Shown: piece by piece, positions 8,387-17,803 of the stretch
Numbering within the stretch: position 1 is the first letter of the stretch
Layout: each line of letters begins with the position of its first letter
Source: Bdellovibrionales bacterium RIFOXYA1_FULL_36_14
GTDB lineage: Bacteria > Bdellovibrionota > Bacteriovoracia > Bacteriovoracales > Bacteriovoracaceae
DNA: 64,000 bases
Assembly (NCBI GenBank): GCA_001769975.1
Contig: MEPW01000054.1
Span: 21,099 to 85,098, forward strand
Reading direction: 5' to 3'
Translations under genes and position numbers: made by a program
The notes under the pieces: model-generated
The model's database searches: none
What the model was told of the DNA's origin: nothing
The model's input: only the letters and a program-made list of their open reading frames with translations

Positions 8387-10134
8387 GTTTTTTATATATA
8401 GCTTATGTAAAATATGTGATCGCCATAATGCTGGTGTTTGTTGTTGCCATTTTGTGGTATGAAAAAAAATACTTCCAATGGGTTAGAAAATATTGGTTTT
8501 TTGGCAGATCTTTAAAAAGTTATTTGGTTACTTTTTGTTTATTATTAGGATATATGGGATTGATCTTTTCTACTATGGATCTTAGGGGTCCGGTAGAAGA
8601 TGCCAAGGTTTCCATCAAGGATCAACAAACAATTATTATGATAGATATGTCACTCAGTATGATGGCAGAGGATATTCGTCCCAACCGATTAGAAAAATCC
8701 ATTGTATTGGCGAGGCATTTTATAAAAAAAGCTTTAGGCCATCAAATTTCCATTGTGGCTTTTTCTGATACTCAAAGACAAATTATTCCATTTACTGATG
8801 ACGTTGAGTTACTTGATTCCAGGTTGTCTTCCTTGCTTCAGGTTAAAAATATCTCAGGCGGAAGCAATATCAAGCGCTCAGTTGTGGAAGCGGCTAATTA
8901 TTTCCCACATTCAATCAAGGGAAGCCAGGGTAATATGCTAATCTTTTCGGATTTTGAAAATCAAGAGAGATTTAACCTGACTATTCCTGAAAATATTGTA
9001 TTGGGTTTGGTGGGGGTGGGTACTAAAGAAGGGGCACCTATACCTATCAGAAGTCCTGAGGGTAATTTTTATAGATATAAAACGTACCATAACGACAAGG
9101 TAATAACTAAATTAGATTCCAATTTTATAGAGTTTTTGAGCAAAGAAGTGTTAGATGCCAAAATTTGGCTGGTAGGAACAATGGATCTTCCCACAGAAGA
9201 AATTGTTGATTATTTCTCAAAAAATTATGAAAAAAAACTAGCAGATAAAAACGTGCAAGTTCGACCAGTTTTGGGGCATTACGTAGTTATCGGGGGAATT
9301 ACATTAATAGCATTAGCTTCACTTTTAAGCATGGGCAAGACGTTTTCTATGAAAGTTTTTATTATGTGCTTGATGATATTTACCAATATTACACAGGCTG
9401 CAGATAATCTACTTAAACAAAAACTATTAGATGAAATGAAACAAGGTTCAATTTCTAAAATTAATAAATTAAAAATTGCAGAGTTGTTTATTAACGAAAA
9501 AAATTATGACTATTCTGAAAAGCTATACAAGGAAGTTGGAGCTGAAAACTTCACTCAGGAGAATGAAATTTATTTCAACTATATTACAGCTTTAATGGCA
9601 AATAATAAATTAGAGGAAGGGACCTTGGAAGCATTATATTTAGGCAAGCGACTCAGCCAGCATGCTGATGTTAAGTCCCAGGACATGCTAATTAAGCTAA
9701 GAAAAAATATTTTGTTTTTTATGTCAAAGATAGATGAAAAAAATAATCAAAATAATAAGGGAGATGACAAAAAAGAAAAAAAAGAAGGTCAAAAAAACCA
9801 GTCAAATAAATTAAACCCGGAAGATAATAAAAAAGAGAACGATAAACAAAATGCTGGCAATGATCAAGGACAGGGACAACAAAAATCTGACAATCAGATG
9901 AAAAACCCAAATAAGGAAAATAAAGATCAAAAAAAATCTGATGATAATTCTAATAAAAATAAAGAAAATCAAAATTTAAAAGAAAAAGAAGGGCAGATTG
10001 ACCAACAAAGAAAAATGATAAGCATTCCAACTGTTTTAAAACAAATAATGGATAAAGATAAAAAAATGCAAGAAGGTTTTGTGAAAACTGATATAAAGAG
10101 TACTTATACCAAAGAAAGCAAGAGGGATTGGTGA
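8383..10134 (+). CDS. batB: BatB-like VWA protein fused to a BatC-like TPR region
   Basis: N-terminal two-thirds is a BatB-type protein: transmembrane helices near residues 5-25 and 45-62, a VWA domain with the metal motif DMSLS (about 88-92), and a closing helix near 300-318. Immediately after this comes MKVFIMCLMIFTNITQA, which reads like a signal peptide, then a TPR-like segment and a long Lys/Asn/Gln/Asp-rich low-complexity stretch (about 450-540). In other operons BatB and BatC (signal peptide plus TPR) are separate genes, so this looks like a BatB-BatC fusion. TTG 8383 overlaps the previous stop (TTGA) with GAGAG upstream; ATG 8362 is the alternative start. Confidence 0.8.
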   Translation: MSFLYIAYVKYVIAIMLVFVVAILWYEKKYFQWVRKYWFFGRSLKSYLVTFCLLLGYMGLIFSTMDLRGPVEDAKVSIKDQQTIIMIDMSLSMMAEDIRPNRLEKSIVLARHFIKKALGHQISIVAFSDTQRQIIPFTDDVELLDSRLSSLLQVKNISGGSNIKRSVVEAANYFPHSIKGSQGNMLIFSDFENQERFNLTIPENIVLGLVGVGTKEGAPIPIRSPEGNFYRYKTYHNDKVITKLDSNFIEFLSKEVLDAKIWLVGTMDLPTEEIVDYFSKNYEKKLADKNVQVRPVLGHYVVIGGITLIALASLLSMGKTFSMKVFIMCLMIFTNITQAADNLLKQKLLDEMKQGSISKINKLKIAELFINEKNYDYSEKLYKEVGAENFTQENEIYFNYITALMANNKLEEGTLEALYLGKRLSQHADVKSQDMLIKLRKNILFFMSKIDEKNNQNNKGDDKKEKKEGQKNQSNKLNPEDNKKENDKQNAGNDQGQGQQKSDNQMKNPNKENKDQKKSDDNSNKNKENQNLKEKEGQIDQQRKMISIPTVLKQIMDKDKKMQEGFVKTDIKSTYTKESKRDW

Positions 10135-11825
10135 TGTTTAAATATTTAACATTTTTTATGATGTGGTCACTTATAATAGGAAATCTTTCCGCTACGGAAG
10201 TTACTTACGAACTTAATCCTTCTAAAGTTAGTGAAAATCAAAATTTTAAACTCACATTTACCATTAAAACTTTTTCGGAATTGGAACCATTTTTGACCTT
10301 CATACCGATCAATTTAAAAATTTTAAAAAAAGAAGTGAGTAAGAGCGGTGAATCTTACAACGTAAACGGCAAGTTGAAAATCCGCACAAATTACAACATA
10401 GCTTACACAATATTTTCAGGTACTCACGGTATAAAAAGAATTGAGCAAATTAAAGTAGATGCCGGTGAAGGGGAGCAGTCTGTACAAAGCATTAATATTG
10501 AAGTGGCGAGTAAGCCCGCAAGGCCTTCAAAGATTTTTGTGGAAGCAGTCGTTGATAAAGAGAAGGTATACAAAGGAGAAGGGCTTAATGTGGACTACTA
10601 TGTTTATATCTCAGAAGAGGTAGAGGCAATTGCAAACGGAGTTGATATTCGTGAGTATCCTAAACTGAACAATTTTATAAAGAGATATATCAAAAAGCCC
10701 ATGTTTGTTGAAAATGTAAAATATGATGGATACATGCTTAAACGTAGCATTCTTTATTCAGCAAGAATTTATCCCCAGAAAACCGGTACCTTGAAAATTG
10801 ATGCTATAGATATTTCAGTAGAGTATATGAGTTATCAGCTTGGAAGCGGTAGGACCCGGGTGGTTGATAGATTTAGAAGTAAGCAGCTTTCATTGGAAGT
10901 AATTGATTTACCCAACGATAATAAGAATAAAAATTTTCTTGGCCTGATTGGCAAACATCAGTTTAAATTGACAGCAAAAAAAGAGAAATATTTTGTGAAC
11001 GAGCCTGTAGAAGTTACGCTGGAGGTGACAGGTCCTGGCGAATTAGAACAATTAGCTGCACCCAAGTTATTTAGTGGAAGCAATTTGGAAGAATTCGAAG
11101 TCAAAGCGGATCTACAAGAGCTAAATGAACAAAATGCGAAAAAAATATTTGAATATGTATTTCTTGCCAGAAACGAAATGACATTACCTGAAAGTAATTT
11201 AGATGTTTCATATTTTTTACCCGCAGAAAATAAATATGAATATTTTTCTTTGGCAATTCCACGATTGATAATCTTGGGAAAATCTAATAATTCTATGTTG
11301 GAGGTAAATAACGTCCCTGACCAATCCTTGCATCCAGATGATACGAAACAAGTTAAACAGGCGCCGGTATCCAACTTAGATGATTGGTCTGGATTGATTT
11401 ATCCCGGGGAAAGTAGTTGGGTAAGCTTAAAATTGATATTAATTATTTTCTTGGGTTTGATTAATATTGTTATGTTGATTTTAGTTTTCAAATATTGGTT
11501 TAATCAGTCCACCAATAAAGATGACATTGATTTATTAATATTGAAAATAAAAAATACCGGAATAAATTATTCCGATTTACATAAGTTATTTAGCCTGACT
11601 GAAAAAAACAATTCTGCGAGTCATCTAGAAGATATGGTTAAAAAATGTGACATCAACGATGAATCAAGAAGATATTTTTTACAGGTTATAGAAGAATGTG
11701 TTAGAAGAACGTATGGGAATTATGAAGAATTTAAGGATATTAATTTTAATAAAAAATATTTTGAAGAATTAAAACAATCGATAAAAAATGGAAATATTAA
11801 AGAGTCTGGATCAAATATCAAATGA
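10134..11825 (+). CDS. batD: BatD-like periplasmic protein
   Basis: BatD family, the last member of Bat operons. It has a signal peptide (FLTFFMMWSLIIGNLSA), a long beta-rich periplasmic part with repeated immunoglobulin-like segments (about 20-420; for example KEKYFVNEPVEVTLEVTGPGELEQL near 283), a transmembrane helix near 435-457 (LKLILIIFLGLINIVMLILVFKYWF) and a short cytoplasmic tail. The track begins at TTG 10128; ATG 10134, overlapping the previous TGA and preceded by AGAGGG, is the better start. Its 3' end overlaps ribF by 38 bases. Family confident; function in envelope stress is by analogy. Confidence 0.82.
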   Translation: MFKYLTFFMMWSLIIGNLSATEVTYELNPSKVSENQNFKLTFTIKTFSELEPFLTFIPINLKILKKEVSKSGESYNVNGKLKIRTNYNIAYTIFSGTHGIKRIEQIKVDAGEGEQSVQSINIEVASKPARPSKIFVEAVVDKEKVYKGEGLNVDYYVYISEEVEAIANGVDIREYPKLNNFIKRYIKKPMFVENVKYDGYMLKRSILYSARIYPQKTGTLKIDAIDISVEYMSYQLGSGRTRVVDRFRSKQLSLEVIDLPNDNKNKNFLGLIGKHQFKLTAKKEKYFVNEPVEVTLEVTGPGELEQLAAPKLFSGSNLEEFEVKADLQELNEQNAKKIFEYVFLARNEMTLPESNLDVSYFLPAENKYEYFSLAIPRLIILGKSNNSMLEVNNVPDQSLHPDDTKQVKQAPVSNLDDWSGLIYPGESSWVSLKLILIIFLGLINIVMLILVFKYWFNQSTNKDDIDLLILKIKNTGINYSDLHKLFSLTEKNNSASHLEDMVKKCDINDESRRYFLQVIEECVRRTYGNYEEFKDINFNKKYFEELKQSIKNGNIKESGSNIK

Positions 11826-12708
11826 TAATTTTTACCTTTCAATAGGTAATTTTGATGGTGTTCATCTCGGACACCAGTACATTTTAGATTATATAAAAAG
11901 ACAGTGTGGGAAAAATCAAACCAAGTTAGCGGTCATCACTTTTATCCCTCATCCTAAAGAAATATTAGAAGGCAAACAAAGATTTCTTCTTTGTGATTAT
12001 GAAAGCCGACGACTTTATTTGGAAAAGATCGGAGTGGATTACGCCGTGGAAATTAATTTTCATAGGGATTTTAGTACTATTGGCCCAGAAACCTTCTTGC
12101 AAAATGATATTTTTTGTACAACTCGGTTAAGAAAAATATTTTTGGGTCATGATTTCGCTTTTGGAAAGAACAAATCAGGTGATCAAAATATTGTTATTGC
12201 TGAATGTAAAAAAAGGAATATAGAAGTAGAAATCATGAAAAGATTTTCTGTAAACCAACAGAAAGTTTCTTCAAGCATAATCAGGCAATATCTAAGTGAT
12301 GGTAATATTAAAAAAGCCAACTTGCTTTTAGGGCGTGCATACGAAATCACCGGTAATGTTATTAAGGGTGCTATGAGGGGGCGTACACTCGGGTTTCCTA
12401 CTGCCAACTTGCAAGTTCAAGATGTAATCCAAATTCCTGCTGGTGGTGTTTATATTACAAAAACATATTATAATGATCAAGAATATTTATCTTTGACAAA
12501 TATAGGTTATAACCCAACTTTTAATACCGATAAAAAAGATCAGACAATTGAGGTCTATCTTTTAAATTTTGATAAAGATATCTATGGTGAAACACTTAAT
12601 ATACATTTTATTAGTAAAATCAGGGATGAAATCAAGTTTAAATCAAAAGAAGATTTAATTACTCAGATGAAAAGTGATGTAATGTATTTGCATAAATATT
12701 TTTCATAA
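11788..12708 (+). CDS. ribF: Bifunctional riboflavin kinase / FAD synthetase
   Basis: Makes FMN from riboflavin (kinase) and FAD from FMN (adenylyltransferase). The N-terminal adenylyltransferase half begins with GNFDGVHLGHQ (about residues 20-30, the HxGH nucleotidyl-transfer motif), and the C-terminal flavokinase half has RGRTLGFPTAN (about 198-208). Length 306 is usual. It starts 38 bases inside batD in another frame, so it is probably expressed from the Bat operon. It ends 93 bases before pilB, and no clear terminator is visible there. Confidence 0.95.
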   Translation: MEILKSLDQISNDNFYLSIGNFDGVHLGHQYILDYIKRQCGKNQTKLAVITFIPHPKEILEGKQRFLLCDYESRRLYLEKIGVDYAVEINFHRDFSTIGPETFLQNDIFCTTRLRKIFLGHDFAFGKNKSGDQNIVIAECKKRNIEVEIMKRFSVNQQKVSSSIIRQYLSDGNIKKANLLLGRAYEITGNVIKGAMRGRTLGFPTANLQVQDVIQIPAGGVYITKTYYNDQEYLSLTNIGYNPTFNTDKKDQTIEVYLLNFDKDIYGETLNIHFISKIRDEIKFKSKEDLITQMKSDVMYLHKYFS

Positions 12709-12729
12709 TCATTTTTATATTCTTTAATG

Positions 12730-12756
12730 TTAATAAAATTTAAGTAATTCCGATAG
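12730..12756 (+). promoter_or_regulatory. Weak sigma28 (FliA)-like promoter match upstream of pilB
   Basis: TTAA (12730-12733), 15 bases, then TCCGATAG (12749-12756) resembles the FliA consensus TAAA-N15-GCCGATAA: three of four and six of eight positions agree. It lies 46 bases before the pilB start. AT-rich DNA gives such matches by chance, so this is a suggestion only. Confidence 0.2.
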
Positions 12757-12781
12757 GATACTCATCTAAATAACAAAATTT

Positions 12782-12804
12782 GAAAGGTAATAATGTAATT
12801 TATG
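12782..12804 (+). promoter_or_regulatory. Start-stop (ATG-TAA) minigene between the pilB ribosome site and its start codon
   Basis: GAAAGG (12782-12787) is ideally spaced (5 bases) for the ATG at 12793, but that codon is followed at once by TAA. The pilB ATG at 12802 lies 14 bases from the same ribosome site, which is rather far. Either the ribosome reinitiates at pilB after a one-codon ORF, or the near ATG is a chance feature. Confidence 0.35.
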
Positions 12805-14478
12805 TTTAGAAAAGAATTTGCAGAAGTTATAACCAATACAGGTATGGTACCCCTAAAGGATATTAGGGATTTTCTAAATGATAGGGATGAACTTAATGTT
12901 GCTGAATTTGGTCTTCTTAAATTAAGTTATTTCAATGATACTAAGTTTGCAAAAGTTATTTCAGAAAAATACAAATTAACATTCATTGATTTATATAATG
13001 CTAAAATTCCCCAAGCAACCTTGGAACTTATTAAGAAAAAAGATGTTTTGAAATATCGAATTCTTCCCATACAAAAAAAATCAGGAACGGTTACTCTGGC
13101 AGTTTTTGATCCTTCGTTACAATCCTTGAAACCGGAGTTGCAAGCTCTTTTTCAAGCTAATGTTGAGATAATCTTAACTAATATTTCTTCGTGGAAGAAA
13201 ATATATGAAAGGGTTAATGAAACGATTGATGAATTGGTTCATTCAATAAAGGAAGTGATCCAAGATGCCACGACGGAAGAAAAGCAGGTTAAGGAAGAGG
13301 ATATAGGTGAAGAGATTATTCTCTATGTGAATAAAATATTGGCAGATGCGTTTGTCAAGAAGGCAAGTGATATTCATGTTGAGCCTTATGAAAAAAGATT
13401 TCGTATAAGACTTAGAATAGATGGACAATTGCTGGCACTAAAAGATCCGCCTCCTCATTATATGCTACCGATAATTTCCAGATTAAAAATTATGGCCCAG
13501 TTGGATATTGCAGAAAGAAGGAAACCACAAGATGGTAGAATCAAACTTAGAATGGGGGGTAAGACTATAGATTACCGGGTTTCATGTTTGCCTACTTTAT
13601 TTGGCGAAAAAGTGGTTTTACGTCTATTAGATCAATCAACTCTTGAAACAGATATGACTAAACTGGGATTTGAACAAAGACAATTAGATGTTTTTAAAGA
13701 TGCAATTTATCAACCTTATGGGATGTGTTTGGTTACTGGACCTACCGGTTCAGGTAAAACCACTACGCTTTATTCGGCAATCACTGAACTAAACCGGGTA
13801 AACAAGAATATTTCTACAGCCGAAGATCCTGTCGAATTTAACTTAGAAGGTATTAACCAGGTTAACATAAAAAAAGAAGTTGGATTGACTTTTGCAAGTG
13901 CTTTGAAAGCCTTTCTACGGCAAGATCCAGATATTATAATGGTTGGTGAAATAAGAGATTTAGAGGTCGGAGAAATTGCAGTGGAAGCCGCTCTTACGGG
14001 GCACTTGGTGCTTTCAACCCTTCACACGAACGACGCACCTTCTACGGTTACCAGATTATTGAATATGGGAATTGAACCATTTTTAGTCACGGGTTGTTTG
14101 AATGTTGTGGTAGCACAGCGATTGTGTAGAAGAATTTGTAGCCAGTGCAAGGAAATTCAAAAAGAAATTACTCCTGAGCAGTTAGTAATGTGCGGAATTG
14201 CACCAGTTTCTGCCAAGGAGATGAAGGTTTATCATGGCAAGGGATGCCCCTATTGTAATAATAGTGGTTACAAGGGAAGGGTGGCCATATATGAAGTGAT
14301 GGGAATGTCACCTATCATAAAAGAAATTGTTTTAAGAAATGGTTCGGCAGATGAAATAAAAAAACAAGCGATTAAAGAAGGAATGAAAACGTTGCGTATG
14401 TCAGCTTTAACAAAAGTTGCTCAGGGTGCAACAACCATCGATGAAGCGCTTAGTAATTCTAGTAGTGATAAATTTTGA
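12802..14478 (+). CDS. pilB: Type IV pilus extension ATPase PilB
   Basis: The hexameric cytoplasmic ATPase that powers pilin polymerisation. The N-terminal GspE-N-like domain (about 1-150) is followed by the secretion ATPase core: Walker A GPTGSGKTTT near 312-321, Asp box and Walker B with RQDPDIIMVGEIRD, His box TGHLVLSTLHTND. The C-terminal zinc-binding pairs CRRICSQC (about 440-447) and CPYC (about 482-485), typical of PilB/GspE and absent from PilT, settle the assignment. Length 558 is normal. It leads the pilB-pilT-pilC set, with 8 bases to pilT. Confidence 0.96.
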   Translation: MFRKEFAEVITNTGMVPLKDIRDFLNDRDELNVAEFGLLKLSYFNDTKFAKVISEKYKLTFIDLYNAKIPQATLELIKKKDVLKYRILPIQKKSGTVTLAVFDPSLQSLKPELQALFQANVEIILTNISSWKKIYERVNETIDELVHSIKEVIQDATTEEKQVKEEDIGEEIILYVNKILADAFVKKASDIHVEPYEKRFRIRLRIDGQLLALKDPPPHYMLPIISRLKIMAQLDIAERRKPQDGRIKLRMGGKTIDYRVSCLPTLFGEKVVLRLLDQSTLETDMTKLGFEQRQLDVFKDAIYQPYGMCLVTGPTGSGKTTTLYSAITELNRVNKNISTAEDPVEFNLEGINQVNIKKEVGLTFASALKAFLRQDPDIIMVGEIRDLEVGEIAVEAALTGHLVLSTLHTNDAPSTVTRLLNMGIEPFLVTGCLNVVVAQRLCRRICSQCKEIQKEITPEQLVMCGIAPVSAKEMKVYHGKGCPYCNNSGYKGRVAIYEVMGMSPIIKEIVLRNGSADEIKKQAIKEGMKTLRMSALTKVAQGATTIDEALSNSSSDKF

Positions 14479-14486
14479 GGTAAATT

Positions 14487-15683
14487 ATGAGTAATTCAGA
14501 TTCAGGCGATAACAGTAAAACAAATGTGGAAAATACCCAAAAAACTGAAAGTATTTACACACGAAAAACCAAAACTAAAGATCAGGATGACCAAAATGCT
14601 GATTTAAAAATTCAGCAGTTATTTAAATTGATGGTGGAAAACGGTGCATCTGATCTACATATTACGGCTGGAGTTGCCCCGGCGCTTCGAGTGAATGGTG
14701 AGATAGTAAGAGTAAAAATTCCACCGCTTACGCCTAATGATACTAAAAGAATCGTATATCAAATACTATCAGAAGATCAAAAAAATGAATTTGAAAAAAA
14801 ACTTGAGTTGGATCTTTCTTTTGGGATAAAGGGACTGGCGCGATTTAGAAGTAACGTTTTTTATTCCAAGGGAGCCATTGCAGCTGCTTTCAGGTTGGTT
14901 CCAACGATTATACCGGATTTTAAATCTTTGAAGCTACCCTCTATTTTGTTATCAATGACTGATATTGATAGTGGACTTATATTGGTCACCGGTCCTACGG
15001 GTTCAGGAAAATCTACCACCCTGGCTTCACTACTTGATAGACTCAATGAAAAGGAGCTGGCACACATTGTAACTGTGGAAGATCCGATTGAATTTGTTCA
15101 TACTCACAAAAAATGTATTGTTAATCAAAGAGAAGTAGGGAGTGATACTAACGATTTTTCAGATGCCATGAGGAGTTTGCTCAGGCAAGATCCAGATATT
15201 ATTTTAATTGGAGAACTTCGAGATAAGGAAACCGTTGAAGCTGCTATAAAAATTGCAGAAACTGGACATTTGGTGTTTGGAACTCTACATACCAACTCAT
15301 GTGTGCAAACGATCAACCGGCTAGTTAACGTTTTTCCCGCCGATCAACAAGATCAAATAAGAACTCTATTGTCGTTTGTATTACAGGGGATTGTTTCACA
15401 GAGGTTAATAAAAAAGAGTTTTGAACCTGGGAGGGTTGTCTCTATAGAGTTAATGATGCCCAATATTGGAATAAGAAATTTAATAAGAGAAAACAAAATT
15501 CACCAACTATATTCGCAAATGCAAACAGGACAGGAACGTTCTGGTATGATAACCATGAATCAAAGTCTGTTCAAGCTGGTTGAAGCAGGTATTATTACAG
15601 CGGAAGTAGCTTTGCTCAATACGACAGTCCCCGAGGAGTTAAAACAGATGTTGGGGATTAAAGAAAAAGATGGCTACGAATAA
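14487..15683 (+). CDS. pilT: Type IV pilus retraction ATPase PilT
   Basis: Drives pilus retraction and so twitching-type movement. The core is typical of PilT: ENGASDLHITAGVAPALRVNGE near the start of the domain, Walker A GPTGSGKSTT (about 168-177), RQDPDIILIGELRD, and AETGHLVFGTLHTNS. No zinc-finger cysteines are present. An N-terminal extension of about 45 polar residues precedes the usual PilT start, making it longer (398) than the common 345-370. It is 17 bases before pilC. Presence of both PilB and PilT implies dynamic pili. Confidence 0.95.
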   Translation: MSNSDSGDNSKTNVENTQKTESIYTRKTKTKDQDDQNADLKIQQLFKLMVENGASDLHITAGVAPALRVNGEIVRVKIPPLTPNDTKRIVYQILSEDQKNEFEKKLELDLSFGIKGLARFRSNVFYSKGAIAAAFRLVPTIIPDFKSLKLPSILLSMTDIDSGLILVTGPTGSGKSTTLASLLDRLNEKELAHIVTVEDPIEFVHTHKKCIVNQREVGSDTNDFSDAMRSLLRQDPDIILIGELRDKETVEAAIKIAETGHLVFGTLHTNSCVQTINRLVNVFPADQQDQIRTLLSFVLQGIVSQRLIKKSFEPGRVVSIELMMPNIGIRNLIRENKIHQLYSQMQTGQERSGMITMNQSLFKLVEAGIITAEVALLNTTVPEELKQMLGIKEKDGYE

Positions 15684-15700
15684 AATGATATAGGTTAATT

Positions 15701-16921
15701 ATGGGAAGATGGAAATGGGAAGGAACTGATAAAGCTGGCAAAAAAATGTCAGGTTCTATGCAAGCTAGAAGTGAACGCGAAGTTCGTAAAGTTTTAAGGG
15801 CAAAGAGCATTAGAACCAGAAAAGTTATTCCACCGAGCATTCTTGAGTTTGATTTGACCGAGTGGATGGTTGATAAAGGCTTAGCCAAGTCGTTTGGCAC
15901 ATTTGAATTATGTAGTTTTACTAAACAGTTGGCCATTATGATTGATGCGGGTGTTCCTATTTTACAGTGTTTTGAAATATTATATAAGTCTGAAAAAAAT
16001 ATGGTTTTAAAAAAGACTATTCAAGATATTGCGATAAGTGTTGGTGAAGGGAAAACTATTGCCGATTCCATGGAAAAACAAAGTGGTTTTAATAAGCTTT
16101 ATTGTAGTTTGGTTCGGGCCGGTGAAGTCGGCGGTATTCTTGACCAGATTTTAAGAAAACTGGCTGAGCATATGGATCGGCAACAGAAAATAAGATCTCA
16201 AATTAAATCTGCCATGACGTACCCAGCAATTGTAGTATTGATTGGATTTTTAGTTATTTATGGGATGATGGTTTTTGTAGTACCCAAATTTTTAGAAATG
16301 CTTCAAGATAGCAAACAAGAAGTTCCCTTTGTTACGCAAATGGTAGTAGATATATCGAATTTTTTTCAAAGTTTCGCTTTACACATTGTGGGGGTATTAA
16401 TATTTGCTTTCGTTTTATTAAAATCCTATATAAAAACACCCGGTGGAAAAGTGGTGTATGACAAATTAACCATGAATGTTCCAATTTTTGGTGGAATTAT
16501 TATTAAGGGAAACCTTGCCTCTTTGACCAGGACGCTTTCAACCATGTTAAGTGCTGGTGTTGCCTTGGTTGATGCTTTAAATATATGTATAGATACTATT
16601 GATAATAAAGTTATTGCACAAGATATTGTGGTAGTAAGAAAAGCAGTAATTGAGGGTAAAACTTTAACAGAACCCTTGTCTAAGATAGAATATTTTCCTG
16701 ATATGGTTGCTCAGATGATTAAAGTTGGGGAACAAACCGGAAACCTTGATCAAATGCTATTAAAAATTGCCGATGTTTTTGAAGAGCAAGTTAATGTGCT
16801 GGTTAATAACATGACTAAATTAATTGAGCCAATTATCATCGTGGTTTTGGGTGGAATAGTTGCGGTTATAATGATTGCTATGTACTTGCCAATTTTTATG
16901 CAAGCTGGCGGCGACGATTAA
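15701..16921 (+). CDS. pilC: Type IV pilus inner-membrane platform protein PilC
   Basis: The polytopic inner-membrane protein on which PilB and PilT act. It has two T2SSF/GspF domains (about 70-195 and 275-400), each beginning with a cytoplasmic helical bundle (FTKQLAIMIDAGVPILQCFEIL; LTRTLSTMLSAGVALVDALNI) and carrying hydrophobic helices at about 170-195, 220-242 and 375-400. Length 406 is standard. It stops 12 bases before the converging stop of a reverse-strand TPR gene, which breaks the pil operon here. Confidence 0.95.
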   Translation: MGRWKWEGTDKAGKKMSGSMQARSEREVRKVLRAKSIRTRKVIPPSILEFDLTEWMVDKGLAKSFGTFELCSFTKQLAIMIDAGVPILQCFEILYKSEKNMVLKKTIQDIAISVGEGKTIADSMEKQSGFNKLYCSLVRAGEVGGILDQILRKLAEHMDRQQKIRSQIKSAMTYPAIVVLIGFLVIYGMMVFVVPKFLEMLQDSKQEVPFVTQMVVDISNFFQSFALHIVGVLIFAFVLLKSYIKTPGGKVVYDKLTMNVPIFGGIIIKGNLASLTRTLSTMLSAGVALVDALNICIDTIDNKVIAQDIVVVRKAVIEGKTLTEPLSKIEYFPDMVAQMIKVGEQTGNLDQMLLKIADVFEEQVNVLVNNMTKLIEPIIIVVLGGIVAVIMIAMYLPIFMQAGGDD

Positions 16922-16933
16922 AAATATTTACAA

Positions 16934-17755
16934 TCAGAGATTTCGTTGAGATCTGTTTTTAAGCCGGTAAGGTTTCCATTTTTGCGCGGCTTGATAGAAA
17001 CCTTTTTGATAAATATACGGTTGGTTATTGAAATCATTGGTGGCGCAGTCTGATCTTTTTTGATTTAAACATTTTAGATCAATCTCCGCCTTTAATGCGT
17101 AGGCGTTTTGGTGTAGTTTTTCCTTTAAAGCACTATTTTCCTGAGCATTTTTGTAAGTATCATTGATTATCAGATATGCGGTTTCCAAATCACCCGTGCA
17201 AGCCTTGGCCCTAGCAACTAGTGAAGGCAGGTAAAAAACATTTTGTAAGGCGGATGGAAGACTTAAAATTCTATTAAAAATTGTATAAGCAGATTGGCAA
17301 TCACCTAGCTCCCAATAATAATGAAAACCTGCATAGAAATTAAGCCAAAAATTATTAGGAAAAATGCGGATGCCTTTTTCGTAAATGTCCTTGGCGCCAT
17401 GAATATCATCTTTGATAACAGAAAGATATTGTCCTCCCCACAAATAGGCCCACTCAAAATCAGGATCAAGGGTGGTGATGGAAATAATCCGATGATAGAT
17501 CCAAGAATTTCCATCGGCTTTTTTATATTGTTCAATATCAGATTCAATGATGGTTTGCACCCAAATATAGCTGGAAATAAAACGTTTAAGACCAAAATTA
17601 AAATTCTTGAGAAAGGTAGATTTAAAATTTAATGCAGAGTCTTCTTTCGAAATATTAAGGATTGGTTTGTTGACCGATGAATTAAAAAAATTAGCAGAAG
17701 CTAATAAAACAATCATAAGAAAAAGAATAGGTAAAATATGTTTGTAACTGTTCAT
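16934..17755 (-). CDS. Membrane-anchored TPR-like protein inside the pil locus
   Basis: Family not recognised. One N-terminal hydrophobic segment (ILPILFLMIVLLASANFF, residues 9-26) suggests an inner-membrane anchor or signal peptide, followed by about 240 residues of helical, TPR-like repeats (for example GAKDIYEKGIRIFPNNFWLNFYAGFHYYWELGDCQSAYTIF). It is the only minus-strand gene between pilB and pilQ and occupies the place where Myxococcus has pilS, pilR, pilA and pilG. A pilus role is suggested by location only. Its start codon at 17755 lies within the likely promoter region of pilH, so the two genes are divergent and probably share control sequence. Confidence 0.75.
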   Translation of the reverse strand: MNSYKHILPILFLMIVLLASANFFNSSVNKPILNISKEDSALNFKSTFLKNFNFGLKRFISSYIWVQTIIESDIEQYKKADGNSWIYHRIISITTLDPDFEWAYLWGGQYLSVIKDDIHGAKDIYEKGIRIFPNNFWLNFYAGFHYYWELGDCQSAYTIFNRILSLPSALQNVFYLPSLVARAKACTGDLETAYLIINDTYKNAQENSALKEKLHQNAYALKAEIDLKCLNQKRSDCATNDFNNQPYIYQKGFYQAAQKWKPYRLKNRSQRNL

Positions 17756-17779
17756 TTATTTCTAATTCTAGTATATAAT
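17751..17779 (+). promoter_or_regulatory. Candidate sigma70 promoter for pilH
   Basis: A perfect -10 box TATAAT at 17774-17779 is 17 bases from a poor -35 (TTCATT, 17751-17756) and about 25 bases before the pilH ATG. It overlaps the start codon of the divergent TPR gene, so the two genes cannot be controlled fully independently. Confidence 0.45.
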
Positions 17780-17803
17780 TTTGTTAATTGGAACGGGAGA
17801 AAT

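Noticed and set aside
17305-17632. Overlapping ORFs on both strands (17305-17595 minus, 17321-17632 plus)
   Set aside because: They lie wholly inside the reverse-strand TPR gene, which has a plausible signal anchor and repeats; they have no sensible domain pattern.
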